5,647 bases of DNA from RGIG8775 sp045537235 (GCA_045537235.1 JAZSPB010000047.1:1-5647); one strand, 5' to 3'; positions 1-5,522 are shown, counted from the first letter of the stretch. Translations and numbers: made by a program. Notes: generated by a model not told the origin, from the sequence alone.

Positions 1-80
1 TGACGCTTCCCACCCCCTGGAATCGCACCCACCGTCACGCCGCCCGTTTCAACATCGCCGATATGGAGGATTGCGTGTAA
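1..80 (+). CDS. C-terminal end of an unidentified upstream gene (partial)
   Basis: Reading in the frame of codon 3-5, the sequence is open from the window edge to a TAA at 78-80 and encodes a last stretch ending in NIADMEDCV. The TAA overlaps the ATG of the next gene by one base (TAATG), a typical arrangement for translationally coupled operon genes, and the ribosome site of the next gene (65-70) lies inside this frame. Only about 25 residues are visible, with no motif, so no family can be named. Position next to a polysaccharide ABC exporter makes a cell-surface polysaccharide biosynthesis gene such as a glycosyltransferase a reasonable guess, but this is context only. Confidence 0.6.
   Translation, partial: TLPTPWNRTHRHAARFNIADMEDCV
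65..70 (+). promoter_or_regulatory. Ribosome binding site that sets the permease start
   Basis: GGAGGA lies 9 nt before the ATG at 80. A longer reading from the in-frame TTG at 71 would abut this site with no spacer, so the ATG at 80 is the better start. Confidence 0.75.
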
Positions 81-847
81 TGTTTCATAAATTTTCCAAG
101 CACCTGTTCCTGTTTGAGGAATTGGTGAAACGTGATTTCAAACAAAAATATAAGGGCACCGTTATCGGTATGGCGTGGAGCGTCCTCTCCCCTCTGCTCA
201 ACCTGCTGGTGCTGCGCCTGGTGTTTACCCAGTTCTTTGGCCGCGGTATGGACCACTACACCACCTATCTGTTTGCCGGTACGGTGTTCTTCTCCTTCTT
301 TAAAGAGGCCACCAAGGGCGGCATGAGCGCCCTGACCAGCAACGCCTCCATCTTTACCAAGATTAACGTCCCCAAATACCTGTTCCTACTCAGTAAGAAC
401 GTATCTGCCGTTATCAACTTTGGCTTGACGCTGGTGGTATTCTTCCTCTTTGCCGCACTGGACGGTGTGCCCTTCACCTGGAAGTTTATTATGCTGATCT
501 ACCCCATCCTCTACCTGATTATCTTCAATGTGGGTGTAGGTCTGATTCTGTCGGCGATGTACATCTTCTTCCGCGATACCAAGTATCTCTACGACGTGTT
601 CACCCTGCTGCTGCACTACTGCTCCGCCATCTTCTACCGCGTGGAGTCCTACCCCGAGGCCATCCAGCGCATCTTCCTGGTCAACCCCGTGTATCTGGCC
701 ATCAAGTACGTGCGTGTCATCACCATCGACGGCAACATCCCCTCCTTCCAGTATCACCTGCTGATGCTGGCGTGGGCGGTACTGATGGTGGGCATCGGTG
801 CCTGGATCTATAAGAAGAACAACCACAAGTTCCTGTATTACGTCTAA
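80..847 (+). CDS. ABC-2 type polysaccharide exporter permease (TagG/Wzm-like)
   Basis: This 255-residue integral membrane protein is the likely channel subunit of an ABC exporter that moves a lipid-linked polysaccharide across the cytoplasmic membrane. It has the family layout: a charged amphipathic N-terminus (LVKRDFKQKYKG, about 15-26), then about six hydrophobic segments near 31-52, 61-75, 108-128, 137-160, 171-187 and 226-244. Family hallmarks seen are KYKGTVIGMAWSVLSPLL (24-40 region), FRDTKYL (164-170) and NPVYLAIKYVR (202-212). The length matches TagG/Wzm proteins. The start at ATG 80 is chosen by GGAGGA 9 nt upstream; it overlaps the preceding stop. Its ATPase partner follows 15 nt downstream. 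The family call is firm; the substrate (teichoic acid, rhamnan or other glycan) cannot be read from the sequence, so no tagG/wzm symbol is given. Confidence 0.92.
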   Translation: MFHKFSKHLFLFEELVKRDFKQKYKGTVIGMAWSVLSPLLNLLVLRLVFTQFFGRGMDHYTTYLFAGTVFFSFFKEATKGGMSALTSNASIFTKINVPKYLFLLSKNVSAVINFGLTLVVFFLFAALDGVPFTWKFIMLIYPILYLIIFNVGVGLILSAMYIFFRDTKYLYDVFTLLLHYCSAIFYRVESYPEAIQRIFLVNPVYLAIKYVRVITIDGNIPSFQYHLLMLAWAVLMVGIGAWIYKKNNHKFLYYV

Positions 848-862
848 AAGGAGGAAGCGCAA

Positions 863-1699
863 ATGAAGATTATTGATGCAAAGGGCGTTTCCATCCGCTA
901 CATCACCGGCGACTTCAAGAACATCGGTCTGAAGGAGTACGTGCTGCGCCGTCTGCAGGGCAAGTACACCGTCAACGAGTTCTGGGCGGACCGGGACGTC
1001 ACCTTCTCGCTGGAGAAGGGGGATATGATGGGCATCATCGGCACCAACGGCGCCGGTAAGTCCACCCTGCTGAAGGCCATCAGCGGCATTATGATCCCCA
1101 CCGAGGGCAAGGTACGCACCCGCGGCACCATCGCCGCCCTGCTGGAGCTGACCAGCGGCTTTGACGGCGACCTGACGGTGCGGGAGAACACCTATCTGCG
1201 GGGCGCTCTCTTAGGCTACACCCGCAAGTTTATGGACGATATGTACGATCAGATCATCGAGTTCGCAGAGCTGCAGGATTTCCAGGACAGACCCTTTAAG
1301 CAGCTGTCCAGCGGTATGAAATCCCGTCTGGCCTTCTCCATCGCCTGTCTGGTCAATCCCGACATCATCATTTTGGACGAGGTGCTGTCGGTGGGCGACG
1401 GCGCCTTCCGTAAAAAGAGCTACGACAAGATGCAGGAGATCCTGCAGAGCGGTGTCACCGGCATTCTGGTATCCCACTCGGTGGGTCAGGTGCGGGATAT
1501 GTGCAACAAGATCCTGTGGCTGGACCACGGCAAGCAGATTGCCTTCGGCTCGGACGTGAAGATGCTGTGCGACGCCTACGAGCACTTTATGGCCACCAAG
1601 ATCCTGCCCCAGAACGAGGAGGAGATCCGTGCCGCCGCCGAGGCCTGGTGCAATCGGGACGTGGTGCCGCTGGTGCTCCCCGAGGAGAATAAACTGTAA
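863..1699 (+). CDS. ABC transporter ATP-binding protein of polysaccharide exporter (TagH/Wzt-like)
   Basis: This 278-residue nucleotide-binding subunit should power export through the permease encoded just upstream. Walker A is GTNGAGKST (60-68), the ABC signature is LSSGM (148-152), Walker B is IIILDE (168-173) running into LSVGD (175-179, D-loop), and the switch histidine is H205 in VSHS. The LDEVLSVGD stretch, and LLELTSGF...LTVREN (93-109) at the Q-loop position, are typical of the TagH/Wzt/RfbE branch of polysaccharide exporters. The protein stops about 40 residues after the ATPase core, so it lacks the C-terminal carbohydrate-binding domain of long Wzt proteins and the extracellular tail of Bacillus TagH. 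AAGGAGG (848-854) sits 8 nt before the ATG, giving a clear start. It is the last gene of the operon; a terminator follows at 1708-1742. Confidence 0.94.
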   Translation: MKIIDAKGVSIRYITGDFKNIGLKEYVLRRLQGKYTVNEFWADRDVTFSLEKGDMMGIIGTNGAGKSTLLKAISGIMIPTEGKVRTRGTIAALLELTSGFDGDLTVRENTYLRGALLGYTRKFMDDMYDQIIEFAELQDFQDRPFKQLSSGMKSRLAFSIACLVNPDIIILDEVLSVGDGAFRKKSYDKMQEILQSGVTGILVSHSVGQVRDMCNKILWLDHGKQIAFGSDVKMLCDAYEHFMATKILPQNEEEIRAAAEAWCNRDVVPLVLPEENKL

Positions 1700-1707
1700 G
1701 AAAAGAG

Positions 1708-1742
1708 AAAGAGCCTGTGCGAAAAGCACAGGCTCTTTTTTG
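1708..1742 (+). terminator. Rho-independent terminator, probably bidirectional
   Basis: A perfect 13-bp stem (1708-1720 pairing with 1726-1738) encloses a GAAAA loop and runs into a T-rich tract (1736-1742 and beyond). It lies 9 nt after the ATPase stop codon. It also lies just beyond the stop of the convergent - strand gene (1747); in that direction the stem is followed by a weaker T-rich stretch (TTTCTCTTTT), so it may stop both transcripts. Confidence 0.92.
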
Positions 1743-1746
1743 TTGT

Positions 1747-2394
1747 TTATTCTTCATTCTGTCGGCGATGGGGCAGGGTGACAACACCCTCCAAATGGAA
1801 ATCACCGTCGGTGAGCACCCATACGCCCTCGTCGGGCTCCAATCCCTTGGGCAAATACTCCTTGACCACGCGGATGGTGATCTCTCGCTGATCGCCCTGC
1901 TTCTCCGCCTTTTCGATCATACCGATGACGTAGGGGGCATCCAAATGCAACCCTTTCTTAGGGAAGCGGCAGAGATAGATCTCGCCCACCCGCATGCGGG
2001 GCCACATCCGCACCGCGGCGGGAACGGTGATGCGAAAGGTGGGGTTGCCCACGCGTTCGGCGTGGGTCGGCTTATCTAAGTGGCAGAACAGCCACTTGAA
2101 GCCGTACAGCAGCACCGCGGCGACCAGCACGCCGATTAACAACCAATAGACGGGCGCCCTACCCGTGGGCAGAGTGGCCAAAAAGAAGACCAGAAACGGC
2201 ACCACCACGATGATGGCGCTTTGAATCACCGCATGTCCGATACGACCGCCCCAGCGGGAATGGTACACCGCCCGTTCACGGCAGATGCTGCAACGGGCGC
2301 CCTGAAAATACTCGGGCAACCAGCGGGGCAAAAAGTCGATCTTCTCCACAAACATAAACCCTTTCTCGCCACAGTACGGACAACGGTATTTCAT
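1747..2394 (-). CDS. Zinc-ribbon membrane protein of unknown function
   Basis: This 215-residue protein has a likely zinc ribbon at its N-terminus: CPYC (5-8) and CSIC (35-38), two CxxC knuckles 26 residues apart. Two hydrophobic helices follow at about 56-76 and 82-103, then a soluble, charged domain (about 104-215) rich in beta-type segments such as FRITVP and REITIRVV. With the short loop between the helices outside, both the zinc ribbon and the C-terminal domain would face the cytoplasm. I do not recognise the C-terminal domain. The start at ATG 2394 is supported by GAGAGGTGA about 5 nt upstream. The gene is GC-rich like the transporter operon and unlike the - strand genes further right, so it probably belongs to the resident genome. 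It is the last gene of the - strand series and converges on the terminator at 1708-1742. Confidence 0.85.
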   Translation of the reverse strand: MKYRCPYCGEKGFMFVEKIDFLPRWLPEYFQGARCSICRERAVYHSRWGGRIGHAVIQSAIIVVVPFLVFFLATLPTGRAPVYWLLIGVLVAAVLLYGFKWLFCHLDKPTHAERVGNPTFRITVPAAVRMWPRMRVGEIYLCRFPKKGLHLDAPYVIGMIEKAEKQGDQREITIRVVKEYLPKGLEPDEGVWVLTDGDFHLEGVVTLPHRRQNEE

Positions 2395-2418
2395 ACAATC
2401 ACCTCTCTAAACGTATGG

Positions 2419-2471
2419 TAACGTAGGTAACACAAGAGAACCGTCCGCTTGTGTTTTCACCCTTGTGTTCC
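2419..2471 (-). repeat. Palindromic repeat copy a, at the 3' end of the 3011-2457 gene
   Basis: The core is AACACAAG (2429-2436), an 11-nt loop (2437-2447, AGAACCGTCCG) and CTTGTGTT (2448-2455), a perfect 8-bp stem. A third half-site, CTTGTGTT, lies at 2462-2469, 14 nt after the second. The full 53-nt unit aligns without gaps to copy c (3258-3310) at 42 of 53 positions, with the first 20 bases (2419-2438) identical. The stop codon of the neighbouring gene (2457-2459) lies inside the unit. There is no T-tract on the far side, so it does not look like an intrinsic terminator. Confidence 0.85.
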
Positions 2472-3011
2472 GTGTGATAAATCCCCCGGTGCTACTGATT
2501 TCAAGAAACCAAGCAACTCGCCTTTATCAGCAACAAAACCCATGTAAACAAATTTTCCAGCAGTTCTTTTCAATTCGTCCAAAGGGGATGCAAAACGAAT
2601 AAACACGCTTACACAAGGATGTGTGAACCGACAATAGGTCATTGCGCCGATGCGTGCCGGTTTAGAAATCGGTTTAGCAGAAAGGATGACACCCTCATTG
2701 AGAATTTCGGAATCACCAAAAAGATACGACGAGTTCTTTGTGTATTGAATATTGATCTCTTCCCAAGTGAATTTTTTCGTTGCCCTAGACGAAACAAAGG
2801 TGCAACCTTGTGCATCCAAAACGATTTTTCTCTTAAGATATAGCCGATCTATAACCTCAGTCGTTACCAATACAACATCAAAAATACAACACACGATGAT
2901 AATGACGACATTCCAGGACGTCACAAACAGAAGAAATACCTGCGCGATCACCCCGAGAATATCATAAACCAGCAATTCGCGTAAATCGTCTAAACTTCCG
3001 TATATTTCCAT
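2457..3011 (-). CDS. Two-helix membrane protein, possibly with a PH-like cytoplasmic domain
   Basis: This 184-residue protein has two adjacent hydrophobic helices (about 15-31 and 34-52), a basic stop (KRK, 60-62) and then a roughly 120-residue soluble part. The soluble part opens with a strand pattern IVLDAQGCTFVSS...FTWEEINIQY (63-90) that resembles bacterial PH-like/YcxB-type domains, in which a short helical anchor precedes a beta-barrel. This resemblance is by eye and weak. The start at ATG 3011 is supported by AAGGAG 6 nt upstream. The last four residues (GTQG) and the TGA stop are encoded by repeat copy a, so the C-terminus appears to be repeat-derived. The gene is clearly AT-richer than the 1747-2394 gene. 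It is flanked by repeat copies a and b in inverted orientation. No function can be assigned. Confidence 0.8.
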   Translation of the reverse strand: MEIYGSLDDLRELLVYDILGVIAQVFLLFVTSWNVVIIIVCCIFDVVLVTTEVIDRLYLKRKIVLDAQGCTFVSSRATKKFTWEEINIQYTKNSSYLFGDSEILNEGVILSAKPISKPARIGAMTYCRFTHPCVSVFIRFASPLDELKRTAGKFVYMGFVADKGELLGFLKSVAPGDLSHGTQG

Positions 3012-3257
3012 CGTGTACTCCTTTCATCGCAATCGTTGGTCGCAATAGAGTTTTTTGCAATTTGAGTTGTTAGTAATCTCTACATCCACTGACTCCCGTG
3101 TATTGTTTGATGTCGATGTATCAACACTAGCGCGACTAATCGCAGCGGGAACACAGGGGGACGGTTCTCTTGTGTTTTTATCTTAACACAGATTTTACCA
3201 ATGCGAAAGAACGATTTCAGCAAAATAAAGAGGCTTATTTATACGGATTTAGCAAAA
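3012..3257. other. Intergenic stretch without a convincing gene
   Basis: The gap between the two - strand genes (290 nt in all, including repeat c) holds the ribosome site of the 3011 gene, repeat copy b, and a short imperfect direct repeat (ATTTCAGCAAAATAA near 3214 and ATTTAGCAAAATAA near 3247). No open frame with a credible start and ribosome site is visible. I found no -35/-10 pair good enough to call on the - strand, though a promoter for the 3011 gene could lie here. Confidence 0.5.
3150..3176 (+). repeat. Palindromic repeat copy b (inverted relative to the others)
   Basis: AACACAGG (3150-3157), an 11-nt loop (GGGACGGTTCT, 3158-3168) and CTTGTGTT (3169-3176). Its reverse complement matches the core of copy a at 25 of 27 positions. 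The stem carries one G-T wobble. Unlike copies a, c, d and e, it is not at the 3' end of a recognisable gene, and it lacks the third half-site. Confidence 0.8.
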
Positions 3258-3310
3258 TAACGTAGGTAACACAAGAGCATTGTCCATTTGCGTTTCTGCT
3301 CTTATGTTCC
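3258..3310 (-). repeat. Palindromic repeat copy c, at the 3' end of the 3955-3302 gene
   Basis: AACACAAG (3268-3275), an 11-nt loop (AGCATTGTCCA) and a decayed right arm TTTGCGTT (3287-3294), then a third half-site CTTATGTT (3301-3308) again 14 nt further on. It aligns gap-free with copy a; 10 of the 11 differences are transitions, as expected for a decaying copy. The stop codon of the adjacent gene (3302-3304) is inside the third half-site. Confidence 0.8.
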
Positions 3311-3955
3311 CGGGCCGGCATATTCGTGGTCTGCCAACATGGCGTATGCCTGCGGATCAATCTCAAATCTGTCAAAGAAGAAACCCAGCTCCTCCACAGT
3401 CGCGCCACCGCCGTCGAACATTCCCAATGCTACAAAAACGAATCGCTGTTCTTTTTCCGAAAACAACACCAAACCCACCTTTGCATTGTCTATATGAAGC
3501 GGGTTTTCTTTGGGATCAACCAACTTATCTTCATAGAGGCGACTAAGCGTCAAATAATTGGCGACATAGTACGCTTGATAGTCCGAATCAAAACGGAAAG
3601 GTTCGCAGACCGCATCACCGATCACGTCGGAAAGAAAAGCGGTATATTTGTCGGTATCCTTTATTACAAACTCCAACTGCATCTCATACGCGTAGGTATC
3701 GCCTTTTATCGCTTTGTAGTGATAGGTTACATCCGAAAAGTACGATTCGATCTCCTCGGGAAAGAACGAAGAGATAAATCTCTTTGGTGCATTATTATTG
3801 TAGTTTCCTTTGACCACGCCGTAATCGGCGATATCGTTGGTCTCATACACCGGCGCCGGTCCAAAAAGCAGGTATAGGGGCACGGCGATGACGATAGCAA
3901 TAACCACGCAGGCCACAATAACACAGATGCGTACCGTTCTTGAATTCTTTCTCAT
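3302..3955 (-). CDS. Membrane-anchored extracytoplasmic protein of unknown function, paralog 1
   Basis: This 217-residue protein has one N-terminal hydrophobic helix (about 8-31) after basic residues (MRKNSRTVR). It is a signal anchor or uncleaved signal; there is no lipobox. The rest (about 32-217) is predicted to lie outside. Conserved landmarks shared with paralog 2 are PAPVYETNDIADYG (33-46), ISSFFP (61-66), SDVTYHY (74-80) and LGFFFDRF (190-197). I do not recognise the domain. An in-frame ATG at 3976 would place the strong AAGGAGG site inside the coding region, so the start is taken at ATG 3955, 9 nt after that site. The stop and the last residues (GT) come from repeat copy c; a single G-to-A change on the + strand relative to copy a (CAA to TAA) created this stop. 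The paralog lies 72 nt upstream. Confidence 0.82.
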   Translation of the reverse strand: MRKNSRTVRICVIVACVVIAIVIAVPLYLLFGPAPVYETNDIADYGVVKGNYNNNAPKRFISSFFPEEIESYFSDVTYHYKAIKGDTYAYEMQLEFVIKDTDKYTAFLSDVIGDAVCEPFRFDSDYQAYYVANYLTLSRLYEDKLVDPKENPLHIDNAKVGLVLFSEKEQRFVFVALGMFDGGGATVEELGFFFDRFEIDPQAYAMLADHEYAGPGT

Positions 3956-3964
3956 ACACATAAA

Positions 3965-3971
3965 CCTCCTT
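3965..3971 (-). promoter_or_regulatory. Ribosome binding site that sets the start of paralog 1
   Basis: AAGGAGG, 9 nt before the ATG at 3955. The ATG at 3976 is upstream of it and the ATG at 3961 is only 3 nt away, so 3955 is preferred. The same site and spacing recur at paralog 2. Confidence 0.8.
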
Positions 3972-3985
3972 ACCATTCACCAATT

Positions 3986-4026
3986 TACACAAGAGCATTG
4001 TCCCCTTGTGTTATTCCCCTTGCGTT
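3986..4026 (-). repeat. Palindromic repeat copy d, between the two paralogs
   Basis: TACACAAG (3986-3993), an 11-nt loop (AGCATTGTCCC) and CTTGTGTT (4005-4012), then a third half-site CTTGCGTT (4019-4026), again at a 14-nt step. The stop codon of paralog 2 (4028-4030) begins one base beyond the unit. Its loop is of the AGCATTGTCC type shared with copy c, distinct from the AGAACCGTCC type of a and b. Confidence 0.82.
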
Positions 4027-4027
4027 T

Positions 4028-4663
4028 TTATGATACATCAGGAATGATGTATCCATGCTCGGCTCGCCGGGCATATTCCTTCGGATCGATCCCAAATCTG
4101 TCAAAGAAGAAACCTAACTCTTCCACATTGGCACCGCCACCATCGTACATTCCCAAAGCGACGAAAACGAATCGCTGTTCTTCTTCAGAGAACAAAACCA
4201 ACCCGATCTTTGCTCCTGAAATGTAAAATCGATAATCCTCACGACATTCGCCAAGTTCTAACTCATCGGAAATGTAATGTGCTTGGAAGTCCGGGGCGAA
4301 ATAAAACGGTTCGCAGACCGCATCACCGATCACGTCGGAAAGGAAAGCGGTATATTTGTCGGTGTCCTTTATTACAAACTCCAACTGCATCTCATACGCA
4401 TAGGTGTCGCCTTCTTTGGCTTTGTAATGATAGGTTACGTCCGAAAAGTACGATTCAATCTTTTTCGGGAAGAACGAGGAGATGAACTCTTTGGGGGTAT
4501 CGTTGTCGTAGTTACCTTTGACCACGCCGTAATCGGCGATATCGTTGGTCTCATACACCGGCGCCGGACGGAAAAGAAAATAACACAACACAGACACAAC
4601 AAGGGCAATCACGACCAAAGCGACGCTCAAACATCCGATCTTCCATTTTCTATCTTCGGTCAT
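4028..4663 (-). CDS. Membrane-anchored extracytoplasmic protein of unknown function, paralog 2
   Basis: This 211-residue tandem paralog of the 3955-3302 gene has the same layout: a charged N-terminus (MTEDRKWK), one hydrophobic helix (about 9-31) and an extracytoplasmic part. Residues 34-120 match paralog 1 at about 79 of 87 positions. DNA identity includes an exact 53-base block (4515-4567 with 3807-3859). The anchor helix (1-31), the middle (121-150) and the last residues are strongly divergent, with a net 18-nt length difference in the 3' half. This gives a mosaic rather than uniformly drifted pair. The start is set at ATG 4663 by AAGGAGG 9 nt upstream, not at the ATG 4684 that precedes that site. 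Repeat d follows its stop and repeat e precedes it, so the duplicated unit looks like gene plus palindrome. Function unknown. Confidence 0.82.
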   Translation of the reverse strand: MTEDRKWKIGCLSVALVVIALVVSVLCYFLFRPAPVYETNDIADYGVVKGNYDNDTPKEFISSFFPKKIESYFSDVTYHYKAKEGDTYAYEMQLEFVIKDTDKYTAFLSDVIGDAVCEPFYFAPDFQAHYISDELELGECREDYRFYISGAKIGLVLFSEEEQRFVFVALGMYDGGGANVEELGFFFDRFGIDPKEYARRAEHGYIIPDVS

Positions 4664-4672
4664 ACACATAAA

Positions 4673-4679
4673 CCTCCTT
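4673..4679 (-). promoter_or_regulatory. Ribosome binding site that sets the start of paralog 2
   Basis: AAGGAGG, 9 nt before the ATG at 4663, in a leader nearly identical to that of paralog 1. It rules out the longer in-frame ATG at 4684 as the likely start. Confidence 0.8.
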
Positions 4680-4693
4680 ACCATTCATCCATT

Positions 4694-4720
4694 CATGCAA
4701 GCGCATCGTCCCCTTGTGTT
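4694..4720 (-). repeat. Palindromic repeat copy e, overlapping the stop of the 5303-4719 gene
   Basis: Degenerate left arm CATGCAAG (4694-4701), an 11-nt loop (CGCATCGTCCC) and an intact right arm CTTGTGTT (4713-4720). The TAA stop of the adjacent gene (4721-4719) shares two bases with the right arm. The third half-site seen in a, c and d is missing. It sits exactly 708 nt from copy d, the same offset as the two paralogs, so d and e belong to the duplicated unit. Confidence 0.72.
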
Positions 4721-5303
4721 ATTCCAATGCTTTCATCGCATGGATATAGGTTTCTGCCTCTCCGTTGGGGTTTGCTTTTTGGGTTGCCTCCATATCATAC
4801 CAAGCACATTCAAGTCCGTGAATGATAATGGGGATTGGTTTTTTGAATTGTTGTATTACAAAGCCCTCTTCTTGCAATTTCTTGGCAATATTGGCGGCAA
4901 TTCCAATTAATTCATAATGACCAACAGGTCCCTTGCCGATATAGTTGCATTCTTCATCGTACATATTTTCCACATCTTCGAAACCTATGTTTTCGATACC
5001 TTGTTCTGCATACCATTGATACAAGGCTTCTGTACATTCGTTAGGTTCGTCAATGTCAATAATCCCTATTTCGTTCTGTCTCCAAAAAGCATAGTTCCAT
5101 CTTTCCTCATCAAGGGGACCTGCTCCCGCGCAATCCGACTCGGTGTTGTAACCGATGGACCACGTGGATACATTGGAGAAGTTTTTAAACTCGTATGACT
5201 CATTGGAATACACGAAAAACGAGATAGCATAAATGCCTTCTTCATCCCACTTTGACATTTCAGATTTGACCTTGTTATACAGTATTTTCTCAACATCGAT
5301 CAT
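4719..5303 (-). CDS. DUF4303-like protein
   Basis: This 194-residue acidic protein has no signal peptide or membrane helix and should be cytoplasmic. Its pattern resembles DUF4303 proteins. A strand YAISFFVYSNE (25-35) is followed by a conserved aromatic block ERWNYAFW (67-74). A helix IAANIAKKLQEEGF (135-148) comes next, and the C-terminal signature is KPIPIIIHGLE...YDMEATQKANP (155-179). The assignment rests on remembered family features and is moderate. DUF4303 and SMI1/KNR4-type small acidic proteins are often seen near polymorphic toxin loci as candidate immunity proteins, but no toxin is visible here. The start at ATG 5303 is supported by AAAGGGGGA about 10 nt upstream; an alternative ATG at 5310 is out of frame and closes after six codons. 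It is the first gene of the - strand series, 55 nt before paralog 2, and its stop codon is formed by repeat copy e. Confidence 0.8.
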   Translation of the reverse strand: MIDVEKILYNKVKSEMSKWDEEGIYAISFFVYSNESYEFKNFSNVSTWSIGYNTESDCAGAGPLDEERWNYAFWRQNEIGIIDIDEPNECTEALYQWYAEQGIENIGFEDVENMYDEECNYIGKGPVGHYELIGIAANIAKKLQEEGFVIQQFKKPIPIIIHGLECAWYDMEATQKANPNGEAETYIHAMKALE

Positions 5304-5522
5304 ACCTCATAGTCCCCCTTTCTCTATTCCAATAATTCCTACTTATAATAACGATTAAAAAGGCGCTTTTGTGACACGATTTTCAAAAAAATCTATGTTT
5401 CCTTATTTTCATCATCACATAAGGGCGTTCATTTGTCAACACGCGGCGGAAAACTTTGGACAAATGCACCATTTCCGCCCCGCCTTTTTTGCGAGGTGCA
5501 CAAAAAAGAAAGCCTGTGCGTA
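5304..5522. other. AT-rich leader region without a gene
   Basis: This stretch upstream of the DUF4303-like gene holds its ribosome site (complement of 5311-5322), the possible promoter at 5411-5439, and a weak AT-rich inverted repeat (CTTTTTTG 5484-5491 with CAAAAAAG 5501-5508, 9-nt loop) that is too weak to call a terminator. No open frame with a credible ribosome site is visible on either strand. Confidence 0.5.
5411..5439 (-). promoter_or_regulatory. Possible sigma-A promoter for the - strand cluster
   Basis: On the - strand a perfect -35 box TTGACA (5439-5434) is followed after 17 nt by GATGAT (5416-5411), four of six matches to the -10 consensus. It would give a leader of roughly 100 nt before the ATG at 5303. 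The five - strand genes could be read from here, but the 290-nt gap after paralog 1 leaves room for an internal promoter. Confidence 0.4.

Noticed and set aside
71..79. TTG at 71 as the permease start
   Set aside because: It directly abuts the GGAGGA site with no spacer, while the ATG at 80 has ideal spacing.
386..862. Long - strand open frames opposite the transporter genes (386-862 and 1211-1729)
   Set aside because: They are histidine-, glutamine- and valine-rich antisense readings of strongly supported + strand genes, a GC3 effect, without ribosome sites.
3326..3877. + strand frames opposite the paralogs (3326-3877 and 4277-4825)
   Set aside because: They recur as a pair only because the genes they shadow are duplicated; the - strand genes have ribosome sites, a membrane anchor and coherent protein patterns.
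2419..4720. The palindromes as integron attC sites
   Set aside because: The gene-plus-palindrome layout fits, but the arms lack the GTTRRRY and RYYYAAC core boxes in the right places, the units are short, and no integrase is in the window.
2429..4720. The palindromes as intrinsic terminators
   Set aside because: Stems are only 8 bp and AT-rich with 11-nt loops, and no T-tract follows in the direction of transcription.
5507..5519. GCCTGTGCG at 5511-5519 resembling the terminator stem at 1713-1721
   Set aside because: Only about nine bases are shared, with no matching second arm nearby, so it is probably chance.
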